A DNA stretch of 31,320 nucleotides from the IMG/VR virus record IMGVR_UViG_3300018019_000131, positions 1 through 31,320 of that record. One strand, given 5' to 3'. The stretch is from a virus. The translations under genes were made by a program, and so were the position numbers. The notes under the pieces were generated by a model that was not told the DNA's origin, did no database searches, and saw nothing but the letters and a program-made list of their open reading frames with translations. This document shows positions 1 through 6,975 of the stretch, in pieces. Positions within the stretch are counted from its first letter, which is position 1. Each line of letters starts with the position of its first letter.

Positions 1-41
1 CGGATAGGCCCGACACGGATTTCATCGCCGCGTCGAATCAT
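1..41 (-). CDS. Partial unknown protein, 5' end only
   Basis: Only the first 13 codons are in the window, read from an ATG at 41 toward position 1 (MIRRGDEIRVGPI), and the frame stays open to the edge. The start overlaps the stop of the gene at 38-223 as ATGA, the same coupling used by its upstream neighbours, which is the main reason to believe it. It would be the distal gene of the minus-strand ribonucleotide reductase operon. No function can be given from so short a stretch; an N-terminus with two arginines and a GDEIRVG turn says little. Confidence 0.55.
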   Translation of the reverse strand, partial: MIRRGDEIRVGPI

Positions 42-223
42 GAAAGAGCCTGAGTTTGATTGAAAGGCGGATTTTCTTTAAGGCTCATCGACTTGACCCC
101 CGACGCAACAAGGGTACGAATCACAGCCTCTAAATCGGGTTGATCTACTTTTAGTTCAACACCGATATTACTCGGATGAGTCTTAAACGTAACTGCCCAT
201 AGGGGAATTATAAATACACTCAT
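38..223 (-). CDS. Small unknown protein, 61 aa
   Basis: Not recognised. A 61-residue protein starting at the ATG at 223, whose first bases overlap the TGA of the preceding gene (ATGA). The N-terminal half is hydrophobic and strand-like (SVFIIPLWAVTF), followed by a possible beta-alpha unit (VELKVDQPDLEAVIRTLVASGV) in which a short helix is likely. There are no cysteines, no clear membrane helix and no signal peptide. Its support is the tight four-base coupling on both sides in a series of small genes behind the ribonucleotide reductase. A structural or regulatory role is possible but not visible. Confidence 0.6.
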   Translation of the reverse strand: MSVFIIPLWAVTFKTHPSNIGVELKVDQPDLEAVIRTLVASGVKSMSLKENPPFNQTQALS

Positions 224-459
224 TTGAGCTTCACCACCTTCCTGGTTGCTATATCCTCACGTGTATTACGGTCGGCGGTTGCCTTCTCCTGCGCTTGTTC
301 AATAGCCTTGGCTTCGGACTCAGCGGAGCCCTTTCCAACTTGCATGTTAGACCCCCAACGCTTACCCGAACGAATCGAAACATAGACGGAGTAGTTCCAG
401 CGTCCGTTCTCAAGCTCGAAAAGCCCGACCTCATAACGGAGATTGTTTAGTGACCCCAT
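220..459 (-). CDS. Small unknown protein, 79 aa
   Basis: Not recognised. I take the ATG at 459 as start rather than the TTG two codons upstream, because AAGGATGG lies a suitable distance before it. The protein has a beta-rich first half (YEVGLFELENGRWNYSVYVS) and an alanine- and glutamate-rich helix in the second half (SAESEAKAIEQAQEKATADR), then a basic tail. This beta-beta-beta-alpha layout with a central W-x-Y is common in tiny phage proteins, but I cannot name a family. It overlaps the upstream gene by 13 bases and the downstream gene by four, so it is probably co-translated with them. Confidence 0.65.
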   Translation of the reverse strand: MGSLNNLRYEVGLFELENGRWNYSVYVSIRSGKRWGSNMQVGKGSAESEAKAIEQAQEKATADRNTREDIATRKVVKLK

Positions 460-608
460 GTACAACCATCCTTACCACGGGGATGATTGATTGGCTGGCA
501 CTCGGCTAGAGGCCGACCTGGCGGAAGACGATGATACGCTGGGTGTCGGTCATCGTGCTCGCGAATCTTATCAGTCTTCTGCTTAGGCGCTGCCGTAGGC
601 TGGGTCAT
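447..608 (-). CDS. Small unknown protein, 53 aa
   Basis: Not recognised. The start chosen is the ATG at 608, which sits six bases after a TATGCT -10 element and directly after AGGGG. A longer reading would run into the reductase gene and lacks such support. The protein is polar, proline- and histidine-rich (KIREHDDRHPAYHRLPP) and likely disordered, with a lone cysteine near the end. It lies 22 bases beyond the reductase stop, so it could be made from the reductase message as well as from its own promoter. Confidence 0.5.
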   Translation of the reverse strand: MTQPTAAPKQKTDKIREHDDRHPAYHRLPPGRPLAECQPINHPRGKDGCTWGH

Positions 609-614
609 GCCCCT

Positions 615-623
615 AGCATAGCA
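615..623 (-). promoter_or_regulatory. Extended -10 promoter (TGC-TATGCT) for the small-gene group
   Basis: On the minus strand TGC-TATGCT lies between the reductase stop and the ATG at 608, with six bases between the -10 and the start codon. Transcription would begin at or within a base of that ATG, giving a leaderless message. It matches the TGC-TATAxT elements found elsewhere in the window; no convincing -35 is seen. Confidence 0.45.
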
Positions 624-630
624 CGTATCG

Positions 631-3585
631 CTAGACTCCGCAAGCTCCCCCCACACACGCCTCGTCTCGCGAGTCCTCAAACGTGAGCCCAGCCTTGCCA
701 ATCGCCTGCTTATAATCTACTGCTTCTAATGGCTGCCCGCTACGACTTCCGTTTGGATACGCTGTAACGCCACGTAGACGAGGAAGATACTTCATCAAGG
801 TGTCTCCGAAGTCCTTGACCTCCGCCTCATCCACGATAGGATACGGCAGATTCAGAGTTGAACTTATTCCGTGATCTACATAGTCCTGGAGGTCAGCCTG
901 AAACTTGATGCGACGCTCAATATTATACGCAAGCGAATAAGCATCCTCGATGTCATCAGGTGCGACTCCCATCTCTTCTATCAAATGATACGCCGTCGGG
1001 TCTATCACGTACTGATACTTCCAAAGCCTATCCATGTCAAGGAAGCGTCGCTTATATGCCACACAAAAGATCGGCTCTGCTGATGTCGTAGTCTCTGCGA
1101 CGATGCCAATAGTTCCATTAGGCGCGATAGCTCTTGTCTTTACTGGGCGACTTAGATTGTGTTGATCTGCCCACTTGGATGCAATCTCCGTGGATTTCTC
1201 GTACTCGGCAAGCCACTCACGAAGCTCAGGAACCATCTCGTATCGGTACCCACGCACGAGAAGCCACTCATGTAGACCCATAAGCCCTAGACCAAGACGA
1301 CGGTTCTTCTCGCGCGTACCAATGATCTCTGAATGAGGTACGTCAGAGTAAACAGTGCCCGCCAAAAGCAATAACGTAGCAAGGCGAATAATCTCCTTGA
1401 ACTCATCCAACGTTTTGACGCGAGCCAAGTTGATAGAACCAAGATTGCAGACATCCGAATCATCCGAGCTACATAACTCTGTGCAAGCGTTTCGCAAGTT
1501 CTCTCCCTCGTTCTCACCAGCATCAATAGAAAATCCAGGCTCTCCATTCTTGACCATATTAGCTGTCGTCTCCCAGTACACACGATGAGCTAGCTCGTGT
1601 TGTGGATGATCATCGTTCTTATATGCCTCAAAGAATTCTGTGTCGAGGATAACCGATATGTTGGTCATGTCCATCTCGGCATGAGCATGTTGGTCTACCG
1701 CCTTAGCAGCGCGTACCTCGTCTGACCAATCCTTGCAATGAATCCAGTCAAACACGTCAGGATGATTCCAATGAAGTCCTCCCCAGATTGCGCTATTATG
1801 AACCAACATACCCTCAGCTACAAACTCATTTCTTCCTTCTACTTCGATGTCGTAAGTATCAATCACGCGACCAGCTTGTATACCCTTGACCTTTACAGGA
1901 GTATAAGATTGCTCTCCATTATAATCTTCGAATCTCTGCATAGCAATATCGGCATCGTAATTTTTCATTCCTAGACCGTGGTGAATCTTCTCTTCTTTGC
2001 CCATCCCGGCTGAAATAGCATATGAGAATTGTGGGGTACTTTGAAGTACAACCTCCTTATGAGCCACCCCGCTCATAAGAAACGCAAACCTTTCTACGTG
2101 ACGCTTATCGGTAACGTTGAGATGATAAAGAGATTGCCAATTATCCTTGGCCGGTCGGACCATCTTTAGTCTGGTGGCTAATCCCAAAGACGCACAAAGA
2201 GCCTGTACTTGACGTAGATACGTGGGATAAACTGAAGCGGCTATACAAACGGGGCGACTTGATACCGAACCATCTGCATCAAAAAGGCCAGCTACATAAG
2301 CAGCCCGAATAGAAATAGTTCCCTGCAAAATAAAATCAGGGATCTCAATTGATTCGTTAGGCTTCTTTATCTGTGATAAATAGTTGGCTAATTGCCACGA
2401 CTTTGTACCGATATCCCAACATTTTCCATCTCCCTCGCGACGCATTACGTTGGTTCCAAAACGCGACAATTGGCGTTCTGCTTCATCAGCTACGTCCGGT
2501 AAATCATGTGCCGCTGCTATTGAAACAGAACCACCGTTATAACCATCCTTTACCCGTACACTAACGCAACCATCCCCGTGGAGTAGACCAATAAACCAAG
2601 CCATCTCTAGATCAAGTTCTGGAATAATAATATCCTTACACGTAGTTGACATCTTAGGCTTTGTGTATTTCCAATCTGGAAGCGAAGTTTCTATACCCTC
2701 AATCGGTTGAGGAACAAAAATCATTCGATCTCCCTTTGTAAGGTTTTGTGCCTCCTTCCAATCGTAATCACCTAGCGTATTGGCTAATACAGCAACGCGA
2801 TGATTAGGCGTACACTCAAAATCTCCCATTTGAGTATTGATCAAAATTGTTTGTTGTTGGCCTTGTGAAATATTTCCCTGGACAGTATGATACCCGTCAT
2901 AGGTCATCACTTGATCTCCAATTTGAACATTTTGAATTGGAACTAAACCGCGTTCTAAATGTACAAAAGTATCAACTGGCAAACACCGCCGTTGGCCACC
3001 TTGCATCACGTGGCGAGCAATCTCATTGACCATATTTGCTGGAGATAGAGGTCCCGTAGCTACTCCTCCTGTCTTTTTGATGCGCGTGTTATTGGGTCGC
3101 ACATCCGAGTAGACCACACCAATACCTCCACCGCACGAAAGAGAAAGAATCGACTTACGAACCAGGTCAGCCCAACCCTCACGAGAGTCCTCACACCTGT
3201 AGAGAAAACAGTTGTTGGTTTGGTGGAACTGTCGTCCAGCCTGAGCTAGCTTACGTCCACCAGGAAGCAGCTTACGTTCGATGATAAGCTTTACAAGAGC
3301 CTGAAACTCAGGATCGTGATCGGTGTACCCAAGCGCCCCTAATTCGTGACGCACGACACGATATGCAGTGTCCGGCCATACCTCTATTGGTTCGCCATCC
3401 TCATCCTTCCACGAGTACTTATCGAGGTACTGCTTATGAGCCCAAGGTCCCATCTGGTCATCGAGTGGGTCTTTCTCTAGGTCTTCGACTGTATCAATCG
3501 TGGTTTCTAATTTCTCCCACTCGTCGTTGAAGTCGTCGGTTGAAAATTGAAATCCCGCATCGACGGGAAGTAGTGCTGCCTCCAT
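631..3585 (-). CDS. nrdJ: Adenosylcobalamin-dependent (class II) ribonucleotide reductase with intein
   Basis: Reduces ribonucleotides to deoxyribonucleotides using a cobalamin-generated thiyl radical, feeding phage DNA synthesis in the cytoplasm. The precursor is 984 residues; removing the intein (201-597) leaves about 587, a small class II size. Visible hallmarks: C126 (NNCFLYR), the glycine-rich CGGGIGVVYSD segment at 151-161, the N699-x-C701-x-E703 radical site, its redox partner C713 (DVCNLGS), the PNGTIG loop near 822-827, and the C-terminal CVGGAC pair (C977, C982) that regenerates the active site. No NrdB-type partner is adjacent, as expected for class II. AGGA lies six bases before the ATG. 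It follows the zinc-finger gene by 31 bases and probably shares its promoter. A vitamin B12-type dependence is a family property, not visible here, and no cobalamin riboswitch is seen. Confidence 0.95.
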   Translation of the reverse strand: MEAALLPVDAGFQFSTDDFNDEWEKLETTIDTVEDLEKDPLDDQMGPWAHKQYLDKYSWKDEDGEPIEVWPDTAYRVVRHELGALGYTDHDPEFQALVKLIIERKLLPGGRKLAQAGRQFHQTNNCFLYRCEDSREGWADLVRKSILSLSCGGGIGVVYSDVRPNNTRIKKTGGVATGPLSPANMVNEIARHVMQGGQRRCLPVDTFVHLERGLVPIQNVQIGDQVMTYDGYHTVQGNISQGQQQTILINTQMGDFECTPNHRVAVLANTLGDYDWKEAQNLTKGDRMIFVPQPIEGIETSLPDWKYTKPKMSTTCKDIIIPELDLEMAWFIGLLHGDGCVSVRVKDGYNGGSVSIAAAHDLPDVADEAERQLSRFGTNVMRREGDGKCWDIGTKSWQLANYLSQIKKPNESIEIPDFILQGTISIRAAYVAGLFDADGSVSSRPVCIAASVYPTYLRQVQALCASLGLATRLKMVRPAKDNWQSLYHLNVTDKRHVERFAFLMSGVAHKEVVLQSTPQFSYAISAGMGKEEKIHHGLGMKNYDADIAMQRFEDYNGEQSYTPVKVKGIQAGRVIDTYDIEVEGRNEFVAEGMLVHNSAIWGGLHWNHPDVFDWIHCKDWSDEVRAAKAVDQHAHAEMDMTNISVILDTEFFEAYKNDDHPQHELAHRVYWETTANMVKNGEPGFSIDAGENEGENLRNACTELCSSDDSDVCNLGSINLARVKTLDEFKEIIRLATLLLLAGTVYSDVPHSEIIGTREKNRRLGLGLMGLHEWLLVRGYRYEMVPELREWLAEYEKSTEIASKWADQHNLSRPVKTRAIAPNGTIGIVAETTTSAEPIFCVAYKRRFLDMDRLWKYQYVIDPTAYHLIEEMGVAPDDIEDAYSLAYNIERRIKFQADLQDYVDHGISSTLNLPYPIVDEAEVKDFGDTLMKYLPRLRGVTAYPNGSRSGQPLEAVDYKQAIGKAGLTFEDSRDEACVGGACGV
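1795..2985 (-). mobile_element. Intein with LAGLIDADG homing endonuclease in NrdJ
   Basis: An in-frame insertion of 397 residues (201-597) that splices itself out of the reductase. It begins with C201 (CLPVDTFV), has the block B motif GDFECTPNHRV, two dodecapeptide motifs of a LAGLIDADG endonuclease (MAWFIGLLHGDG near 328-339 and AAYVAGLFDADG near 428-439) and ends with VHN before S598. The exteins join as QGGQRR-SAIWGG, restoring a continuous reductase core just before the helix leading to the barrel. All residues for class 1 splicing are present (Cys1, block B TxxH, His-Asn, Ser+1), so it looks active. By eye it is more AT-rich than the extein DNA around it, which suggests separate arrival. 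Confidence 0.93.
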
Positions 3586-3616
3586 GTTGTCCTATCTCTT
3601 GTTTGTCGTGTGCATG

Positions 3617-3823
3617 TTACTGTTCGCGAAACAGTCTAGCAGAGTGGGAAGCTAGGTTGCTTGTAAACTTACTATTTCCAGTCCTAATCCATTCTTCAGC
3701 TACTACCCAACGCTCTCGATGATTTGATATGCGTTTCTTCCCACGAGAACTGATACAAAAATCAGTCGGGTTAGCACCACAATAAGGACACTCAAAACAT
3801 TGAACTTCGGTTCTAGACATCAT
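3617..3823 (-). CDS. Small zinc-finger protein, 68 aa
   Basis: A short protein with a treble-clef-like zinc site: CFECPYCGANPTDFC at residues 9-23 followed by ISNHRERW near 31-38. The C-x2-C-G-A-x-P-x3-C ... H-x2-R spacing is a pattern I associate with small zinc-binding proteins of actinophages; its biochemical role is not established. I start at the ATG at 3823 because GGAAA lies about nine bases upstream and a -10 element sits inside the longer reading that begins at 3880. It is the first gene of the minus-strand operon leading to the ribonucleotide reductase, so it may be regulatory, but that is inference from position. Confidence 0.72.
   Translation of the reverse strand: MMSRTEVQCFECPYCGANPTDFCISSRGKKRISNHRERWVVAEEWIRTGNSKFTSNLASHSARLFREQ
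3619..3635. repeat. Perfect inverted repeat before nrdJ
   Basis: ACTGTT-CGCGA-AACAGT, a six-base dyad with a five-base centre. It overlaps the last codons and stop of the zinc-finger gene, 34 bases before the reductase ATG. In the minus-strand RNA it forms a short hairpin without a U-tract, so it is not a standard terminator. It could be an operator or an RNA element separating the two genes. It does not match the NrdR box I know. Confidence 0.4.
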
Positions 3824-3868
3824 CTTTTGTTTTCCTTTCTCGTACTCTTTTCTTTCAAGGCTCTTACC

Positions 3869-3877
3869 ACTATAACA
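3869..3877 (-). promoter_or_regulatory. Extended -10 promoter (TGT-TATAGT) for the reductase operon
   Basis: Minus-strand TGT-TATAGT, with a leader of roughly 40 bases containing a GGA ribosome site before the ATG at 3823. A weak TTAGAT lies about 17 bases upstream and could act as a -35. This is the likely start of the message for the zinc-finger protein, NrdJ and the small genes behind them. Confidence 0.5.
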
Positions 3878-3917
3878 CATCTATACATGACATCTAAAAC
3901 TAAGTTTAATACAATAG

Positions 3918-3927
3918 TACTATAGTA
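3918..3927. promoter_or_regulatory. AT-rich divergent control region with TACTATAGTA palindrome
   Basis: The non-coding stretch from 3824 to 4002 separates the leftward reductase operon from the rightward replication operon and is visibly AT-rich. At its centre TACTATAGTA reads the same on both strands and so contains TATAGT in both directions. It could be an overlapping pair of -10 elements or an operator between the two outward promoters. No gene is seen here. Confidence 0.35.
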
Positions 3928-3983
3928 TATACATACCTACTCAAGAATCTAGTAAGCTTTGAAAAAGATGTATCAACTCAAGC

Positions 3984-3992
3984 TGCTATCCT
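3984..3992 (+). promoter_or_regulatory. Extended -10 promoter (TGC-TATCCT) for the rightward operon
   Basis: TGC-TATCCT with 10 bases between it and the ATG at 4003, so the leader would be only about four bases and no ribosome site fits. A TTGAAA lies 22 bases upstream, too far for a standard spacer. This is probably one start of the rightward operon. Confidence 0.45.
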
Positions 3993-4002
3993 ATTGTAAA
4001 TC

Positions 4003-4314
4003 ATGTCAATCATAACCACACAAAGATGTCTTTCTGCGGAGCCTTGGTTTGAGTTGTATATACCTTCCTCAACAGAGCCACAAAAAAAGTATCGAGTGTT
4101 AGTACCCTGGCCTGATGATACGGTAAATGATTTAACTTGTGAATGTCTTTCATTTGTTCATAGAGGTCATTGTCATCATCAACAAGAGGCTTTTGATGCG
4201 CTTTGTAGATGGACCTCTATAGATGGACCAGAGGAACAAACTTTTGAGCAACGACATAACCACATTTGTCCTCGTTGTGGAGGAGAAACTCTGATGGAGG
4301 CCGAGTACGAGTGA
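4003..4314 (+). CDS. SWIM-type zinc-finger protein, 103 aa
   Basis: Two zinc-binding signatures are visible. The first, TCECLSFVHRGHCHHQQEA around residues 45-64, fits the SWIM pattern C-x-C-x(n)-C-x-H, a module for binding DNA or proteins. The second is a half zinc ribbon CPRCGG near the C-terminus (about 92-97) that could be completed by H86 or C90-region residues. The N-terminal part looks like a small beta unit typical of the region before SWIM (PQKKYRVLVPW). It opens the rightward operon under an apparently leaderless promoter, so it is probably expressed early. A DNA-binding or regulatory role is likely by family, but the target is unknown. Confidence 0.6.
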   Translation: MSIITTQRCLSAEPWFELYIPSSTEPQKKYRVLVPWPDDTVNDLTCECLSFVHRGHCHHQQEAFDALCRWTSIDGPEEQTFEQRHNHICPRCGGETLMEAEYE

Positions 4315-4316
4315 TG

Positions 4317-4325
4317 TGCTATAGT
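4317..4325 (+). promoter_or_regulatory. Extended -10 promoter (TGC-TATAGT), leaderless
   Basis: TGTGC-TATAGT begins three bases after the stop of the SWIM gene and ends exactly eight bases before the ATG at 4334. Transcription would start about one to two bases before the start codon. There is no Shine-Dalgarno sequence, consistent with leaderless initiation. Confidence 0.6.
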
Positions 4326-4333
4326 TGATTTGT

Positions 4334-4882
4334 ATGAGTAACGACCTAAACCAAATCACAAAGCGCCTCGGTAACGCTCATAAACAAAAGACAGTGGCAG
4401 AAAAGGAACTCAAGGAGTCGCGAAATCTTTTCTTTGACGCAATTGATGATGAGATTCTTGATACCGAGACGCTTGCTCAACAAACAATTGAGATTCCAAA
4501 CTACGTAGATGATGTAGTAGATTACATCAAACAATTTTATCCTGGATGGTATCTAATTGAACATTTTGCAAAAGAAGATAAAACGGCATTGATTGAGGAA
4601 GACCCCTCTTTCAAGAAGTTCGTCTATGTCAATCAAGAGGATGAAAACCTTTACAAACGCAACGTCTCTCAAGCTGGACCTTCTCTGGACGACGAACGTC
4701 TCAAAGAAGAGGACCCAAAGCTTTGGAAACGAATCACCGACCAGAAGACTACGCGCGTACTAAAAGATTTGGAGACGGTATCTAACGATGACCTTGCTGC
4801 GATGCAAAAGTATTTCGTACCTGGTCCGATGACTGTAAAGCTAGATGCTCCTCGTAAAGCTAAGCCCGAGGAGTTGACATGA
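4334..4882 (+). CDS. Acidic unknown protein, 182 aa
   Basis: Not recognised. The start is the ATG at 4334; a TTG three codons upstream overlaps the -10 region and would lie before the predicted transcript start. The protein is strongly charged and acidic. It has a probable N-terminal coiled coil (residues 1-35, KRLGNAHKQKTVAEKELKES), a central unit with aromatic residues (YIKQFYPGWYLIEHF near 65-80) and a lysine- and proline-containing tail. There are no cysteines, so no zinc site, and no membrane segment. It is followed after one base by a helix-turn-helix gene. An accessory role in replication control is possible from position only. Confidence 0.7.
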   Translation: MSNDLNQITKRLGNAHKQKTVAEKELKESRNLFFDAIDDEILDTETLAQQTIEIPNYVDDVVDYIKQFYPGWYLIEHFAKEDKTALIEEDPSFKKFVYVNQEDENLYKRNVSQAGPSLDDERLKEEDPKLWKRITDQKTTRVLKDLETVSNDDLAAMQKYFVPGPMTVKLDAPRKAKPEELT

Positions 4883-4883
4883 T

Positions 4884-5174
4884 ATGCAGACCACGACCCG
4901 AGTCAATTGGAGATTCACGTTTACGATTACGGACGTTGGTCGAATGCTCGGAAAGTCTCCAGTCACTTTACGAGGGTGGGAGGATAAAGGATTGGTCACT
5001 ATCCCTCGTGACAAATCCAATGACCGCAAGTTTAGATGCAAGGATGTGCATATCATTACCGACAAAGCTTTCGAGCTTGGACGTATCAATCGTCGGCGTG
5101 CAAATCTAGTGCATGCTACAATGACAATGATGGAGCAGATTGAAACGGATAATAACTGGAAGGCTAAGCAATGA
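4884..5174 (+). CDS. MerR-type winged helix-turn-helix protein, 96 aa
   Basis: A DNA-binding protein of the MerR/excisionase fold: FTITDVGRMLGKSPVTLRGWEDKGLV spans residues 10-36, where the V-GRMLG-K-S-xxTLRGWEDKGL signature marks the helix-turn-helix, followed by a wing (PRDKSNDRKFRCKDV). The C-terminal part forms one helix that could dimerise. It lacks an effector domain, as in phage excisionases and small regulators. The ATG at 4884 starts one base after the previous stop, and the gene ends in an ATGA overlap with the next. It could be an operon regulator, an origin-binding protein or an Xis; no integrase is in the window to support the last. Confidence 0.75.
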   Translation: MQTTTRVNWRFTFTITDVGRMLGKSPVTLRGWEDKGLVTIPRDKSNDRKFRCKDVHIITDKAFELGRINRRRANLVHATMTMMEQIETDNNWKAKQ

Positions 5175-5788
5175 CCGACTTAAGGATTGGCATCCTTGGC
5201 CCGCCAAAATCGGGTAAGAGCGCATTCGCGAAATCTTTAGCAAAAACACTTAGCGCACAGAGTCAAAAGGTTAAGGTAGTGGATGGCTATATGGATAGCC
5301 TCATCAAACGCACAGGATACGCTTTCGACATCTTCGCCACTTACCCACAGAACCTACAGATTCTTTTTGAGCGCTGGACACGAGAACAAGAGGCGGAAAA
5401 GGTAGGATGTCATACCTTGATAACGGTAGGTTCTCTTTACGAAACGATTTTATATACGGGATTGCGTGTCAATTCTGACCTCACGCTCAAAACTGATAAG
5501 ACGGTTCAGATGCAGGGACGAGTGGCTATGGAAATGCTTGGCGTTATCCAATCGCTTATCGCCACACACGACCTGCTATTGTTTCTTCCGTACACAAATA
5601 AGGTACTTGCCGAAAAGGGTCGTTCTTATGATGTAGTGATTCATGAGAAGCTTCCAGAAGTCGTGGCTGGATATTTCCGTCCACTTACTCCGCTCACAGG
5701 TACTACGAAAACAAAGGTGAAAGATGCCCTTACCGCCATTAAGGCGATTGAAGATTGGAAGGCCGAAATTGCTATCTCCGATGAGTGA
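5171..5788 (+). CDS. P-loop NTPase, 205 aa
   Basis: A single-domain P-loop protein. The Walker A loop GPPKSGKSAFAKSLA is at residues 10-24, and LLLFLPYTNK near 136-145 ends a core strand in the Walker B region. Size and architecture resemble small nucleotide or polynucleotide kinases, but no lid or base-binding motif is clear, so I leave the substrate open. It is coupled by ATGA to the helix-turn-helix gene and overlaps the helicase-loader gene by eight bases, which places it within the replication group. Alternatives are a deoxynucleotide kinase or a ParA-like partner; the sequence does not decide. Confidence 0.7.
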   Translation: MTDLRIGILGPPKSGKSAFAKSLAKTLSAQSQKVKVVDGYMDSLIKRTGYAFDIFATYPQNLQILFERWTREQEAEKVGCHTLITVGSLYETILYTGLRVNSDLTLKTDKTVQMQGRVAMEMLGVIQSLIATHDLLLFLPYTNKVLAEKGRSYDVVIHEKLPEVVAGYFRPLTPLTGTTKTKVKDALTAIKAIEDWKAEIAISDE

Positions 5789-6575
5789 CCGACAGTTTGA
5801 TGAAGTCGAACGGCTCATCCAAGCGTCTCCTATCAAGTCCGATGAATGCCCAACATGCGGAGCAAAACCTGTTGAAGTGGCACCTGGAATAACCGAGTGG
5901 GGACCCAGCACATATCACTATCTTGATGAGGACCATCCGTGTGACTGCAAAGAACAGAAAGCTTTATTCCGTCACTACCTCCTTGCGCGTATACCCCAGG
6001 AGTATATGAACCTTGGACTTGAGAACTACGTCGGCGACCCTGCGGCTCTCAAAGCAACGCAGACATATCTAGAGAAATGGACAAACTTTCGCAAGCACGG
6101 TATGGGTCTTGGTTTCTACTCAAAGAACCAAGGAACGGGCAAGACCTTCCTCGCGTGTTATTTAGCGCGAGAGTTGGTCAAACGTGGAGAGTCAGTCTAC
6201 TACGTCTACTTCCGAAACATAGTGGGTATATTCGAGTTACCATATGAGGCGCGTAAGGACGAGGAAAATCGTCTCCGCGACTGTACGGTTTTGATTCTTG
6301 ACGAGGTAGCTCGACCAATATCAGAGGCTCAGCGAGTTCTTTTCGCAGAGAAGTTTGAGGAGCTGATTCGGTATCGGTCCAACTACAACAAAGTAACAAT
6401 CTTGACAACTAATCTTACGCCAAAAGAACTTGATACAATTTATCCACGTACCTATTCTTTGCTCGCCGCAAAGGAGCAATCCATCGAAGTAGCTGGTAAC
6501 GATGTGCGCAAGGAAGGTATCTGGAGTGTCAACCGTGAGTTGGCCGAGAACGCAGAATCGAGACCGCTATCGTAA
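5781..6575 (+). CDS. DnaC-like helicase loader (AAA+ ATPase), 264 aa
   Basis: A replicative-helicase loader of the DnaC/IstB AAA+ type. From the ATG at 5781 it has an N-terminal zinc site (CPTC at residues 23-26 with CDC at 54-56), then the AAA+ core: Walker A NQGTGKTFLACYLA (GTGK at 118-121), Walker B VLILDEV (D174, E175) and sensor 1 TILTTNLTP, ending with an arginine-bearing segment. DnaC and some phage loaders also carry a zinc domain before the AAA+ core. The start is preferred over a longer reading because it overlaps the previous stop as ATGAGTGA, the usual spacing in this operon. It would load the helicase encoded at 6975-9539 onto DNA. Confidence 0.85.
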   Translation: MSDRQFDEVERLIQASPIKSDECPTCGAKPVEVAPGITEWGPSTYHYLDEDHPCDCKEQKALFRHYLLARIPQEYMNLGLENYVGDPAALKATQTYLEKWTNFRKHGMGLGFYSKNQGTGKTFLACYLARELVKRGESVYYVYFRNIVGIFELPYEARKDEENRLRDCTVLILDEVARPISEAQRVLFAEKFEELIRYRSNYNKVTILTTNLTPKELDTIYPRTYSLLAAKEQSIEVAGNDVRKEGIWSVNRELAENAESRPLS

Positions 6576-6585
6576 AGGAAAAATT

Positions 6586-6975
6586 ATGTGGTTTGTAAGT
6601 AAAAAGAAATATCAATGGACGTTAGACGAATGGGAATCTGATTGGAATTGGTGGTCAAAACGTACTGATGAACTTGAAAAACAAATTGTAAAACAAGATA
6701 CACTATTGGCTCATAGTATTCCACAAAATATTTATCTAGGGAGCCCACAGACAAGAATTGATAGTCATATTCCTCAATGGGAACGAGAAGAGAAAGAGTG
6801 GGGTTATGAGGCATATGCTAAAGGTAATGTACGTATTGAGGCTGAGGCGATTGACGAGGATGATGGTAAGGAGCCTGGTTATACTCGTGCGCGGGTAAGT
6901 ATTTTTGATTCTGAGTTAGAGGATTCACCAGCATTGGCGGCAGCTAAGGCTGTTACCGAGGAAGCAAAACTTTAA
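6586..6975 (+). CDS. Unknown protein, 129 aa, AT-rich gene
   Basis: Not recognised. The start is the ATG at 6586 because AAAGGA lies about eight bases upstream; a longer frame overlapping the loader gene has no such site. The N-terminal 60 residues are rich in tryptophan, lysine and glutamate (YQWTLDEWESDWNWWSKR) and probably helical, perhaps a coiled coil. The C-terminal third has the form of a small beta-alpha domain (GYTRARVSIFDSELEDSPALAAAKAV). Codon choice is clearly more AT-rich than in both neighbours, suggesting recent acquisition. Its stop and the next start share bases as TAATG. Confidence 0.65.
   Translation: MWFVSKKKYQWTLDEWESDWNWWSKRTDELEKQIVKQDTLLAHSIPQNIYLGSPQTRIDSHIPQWEREEKEWGYEAYAKGNVRIEAEAIDEDDGKEPGYTRARVSIFDSELEDSPALAAAKAVTEEAKL

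Noticed and set aside
871-1083. Forward reading frames inside the reductase and other large genes
   Set aside because: These are shadows of strongly supported genes on the opposite strand, without promoters, ribosome sites or recognisable domains.
3907-3925. TAATAC ... ACTATAG resembles the T7 RNA polymerase promoter
   Set aside because: The two halves are one base too far apart, no T7-like polymerase gene is in the window, and the sequence sits in an AT-rich region where such matches are easy.
3992-4004. 13-base match TATTGTAAATCAT also found at 26917-26929
   Set aside because: One copy is a short leader before a start codon, the other is inside a coding leader ORF; the length is compatible with chance in AT-rich DNA.
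4884-5174. Excisionase of an integration module
   Set aside because: The MerR-like fold allows it, but no integrase or attachment site is seen and the gene is inside the replication operon.
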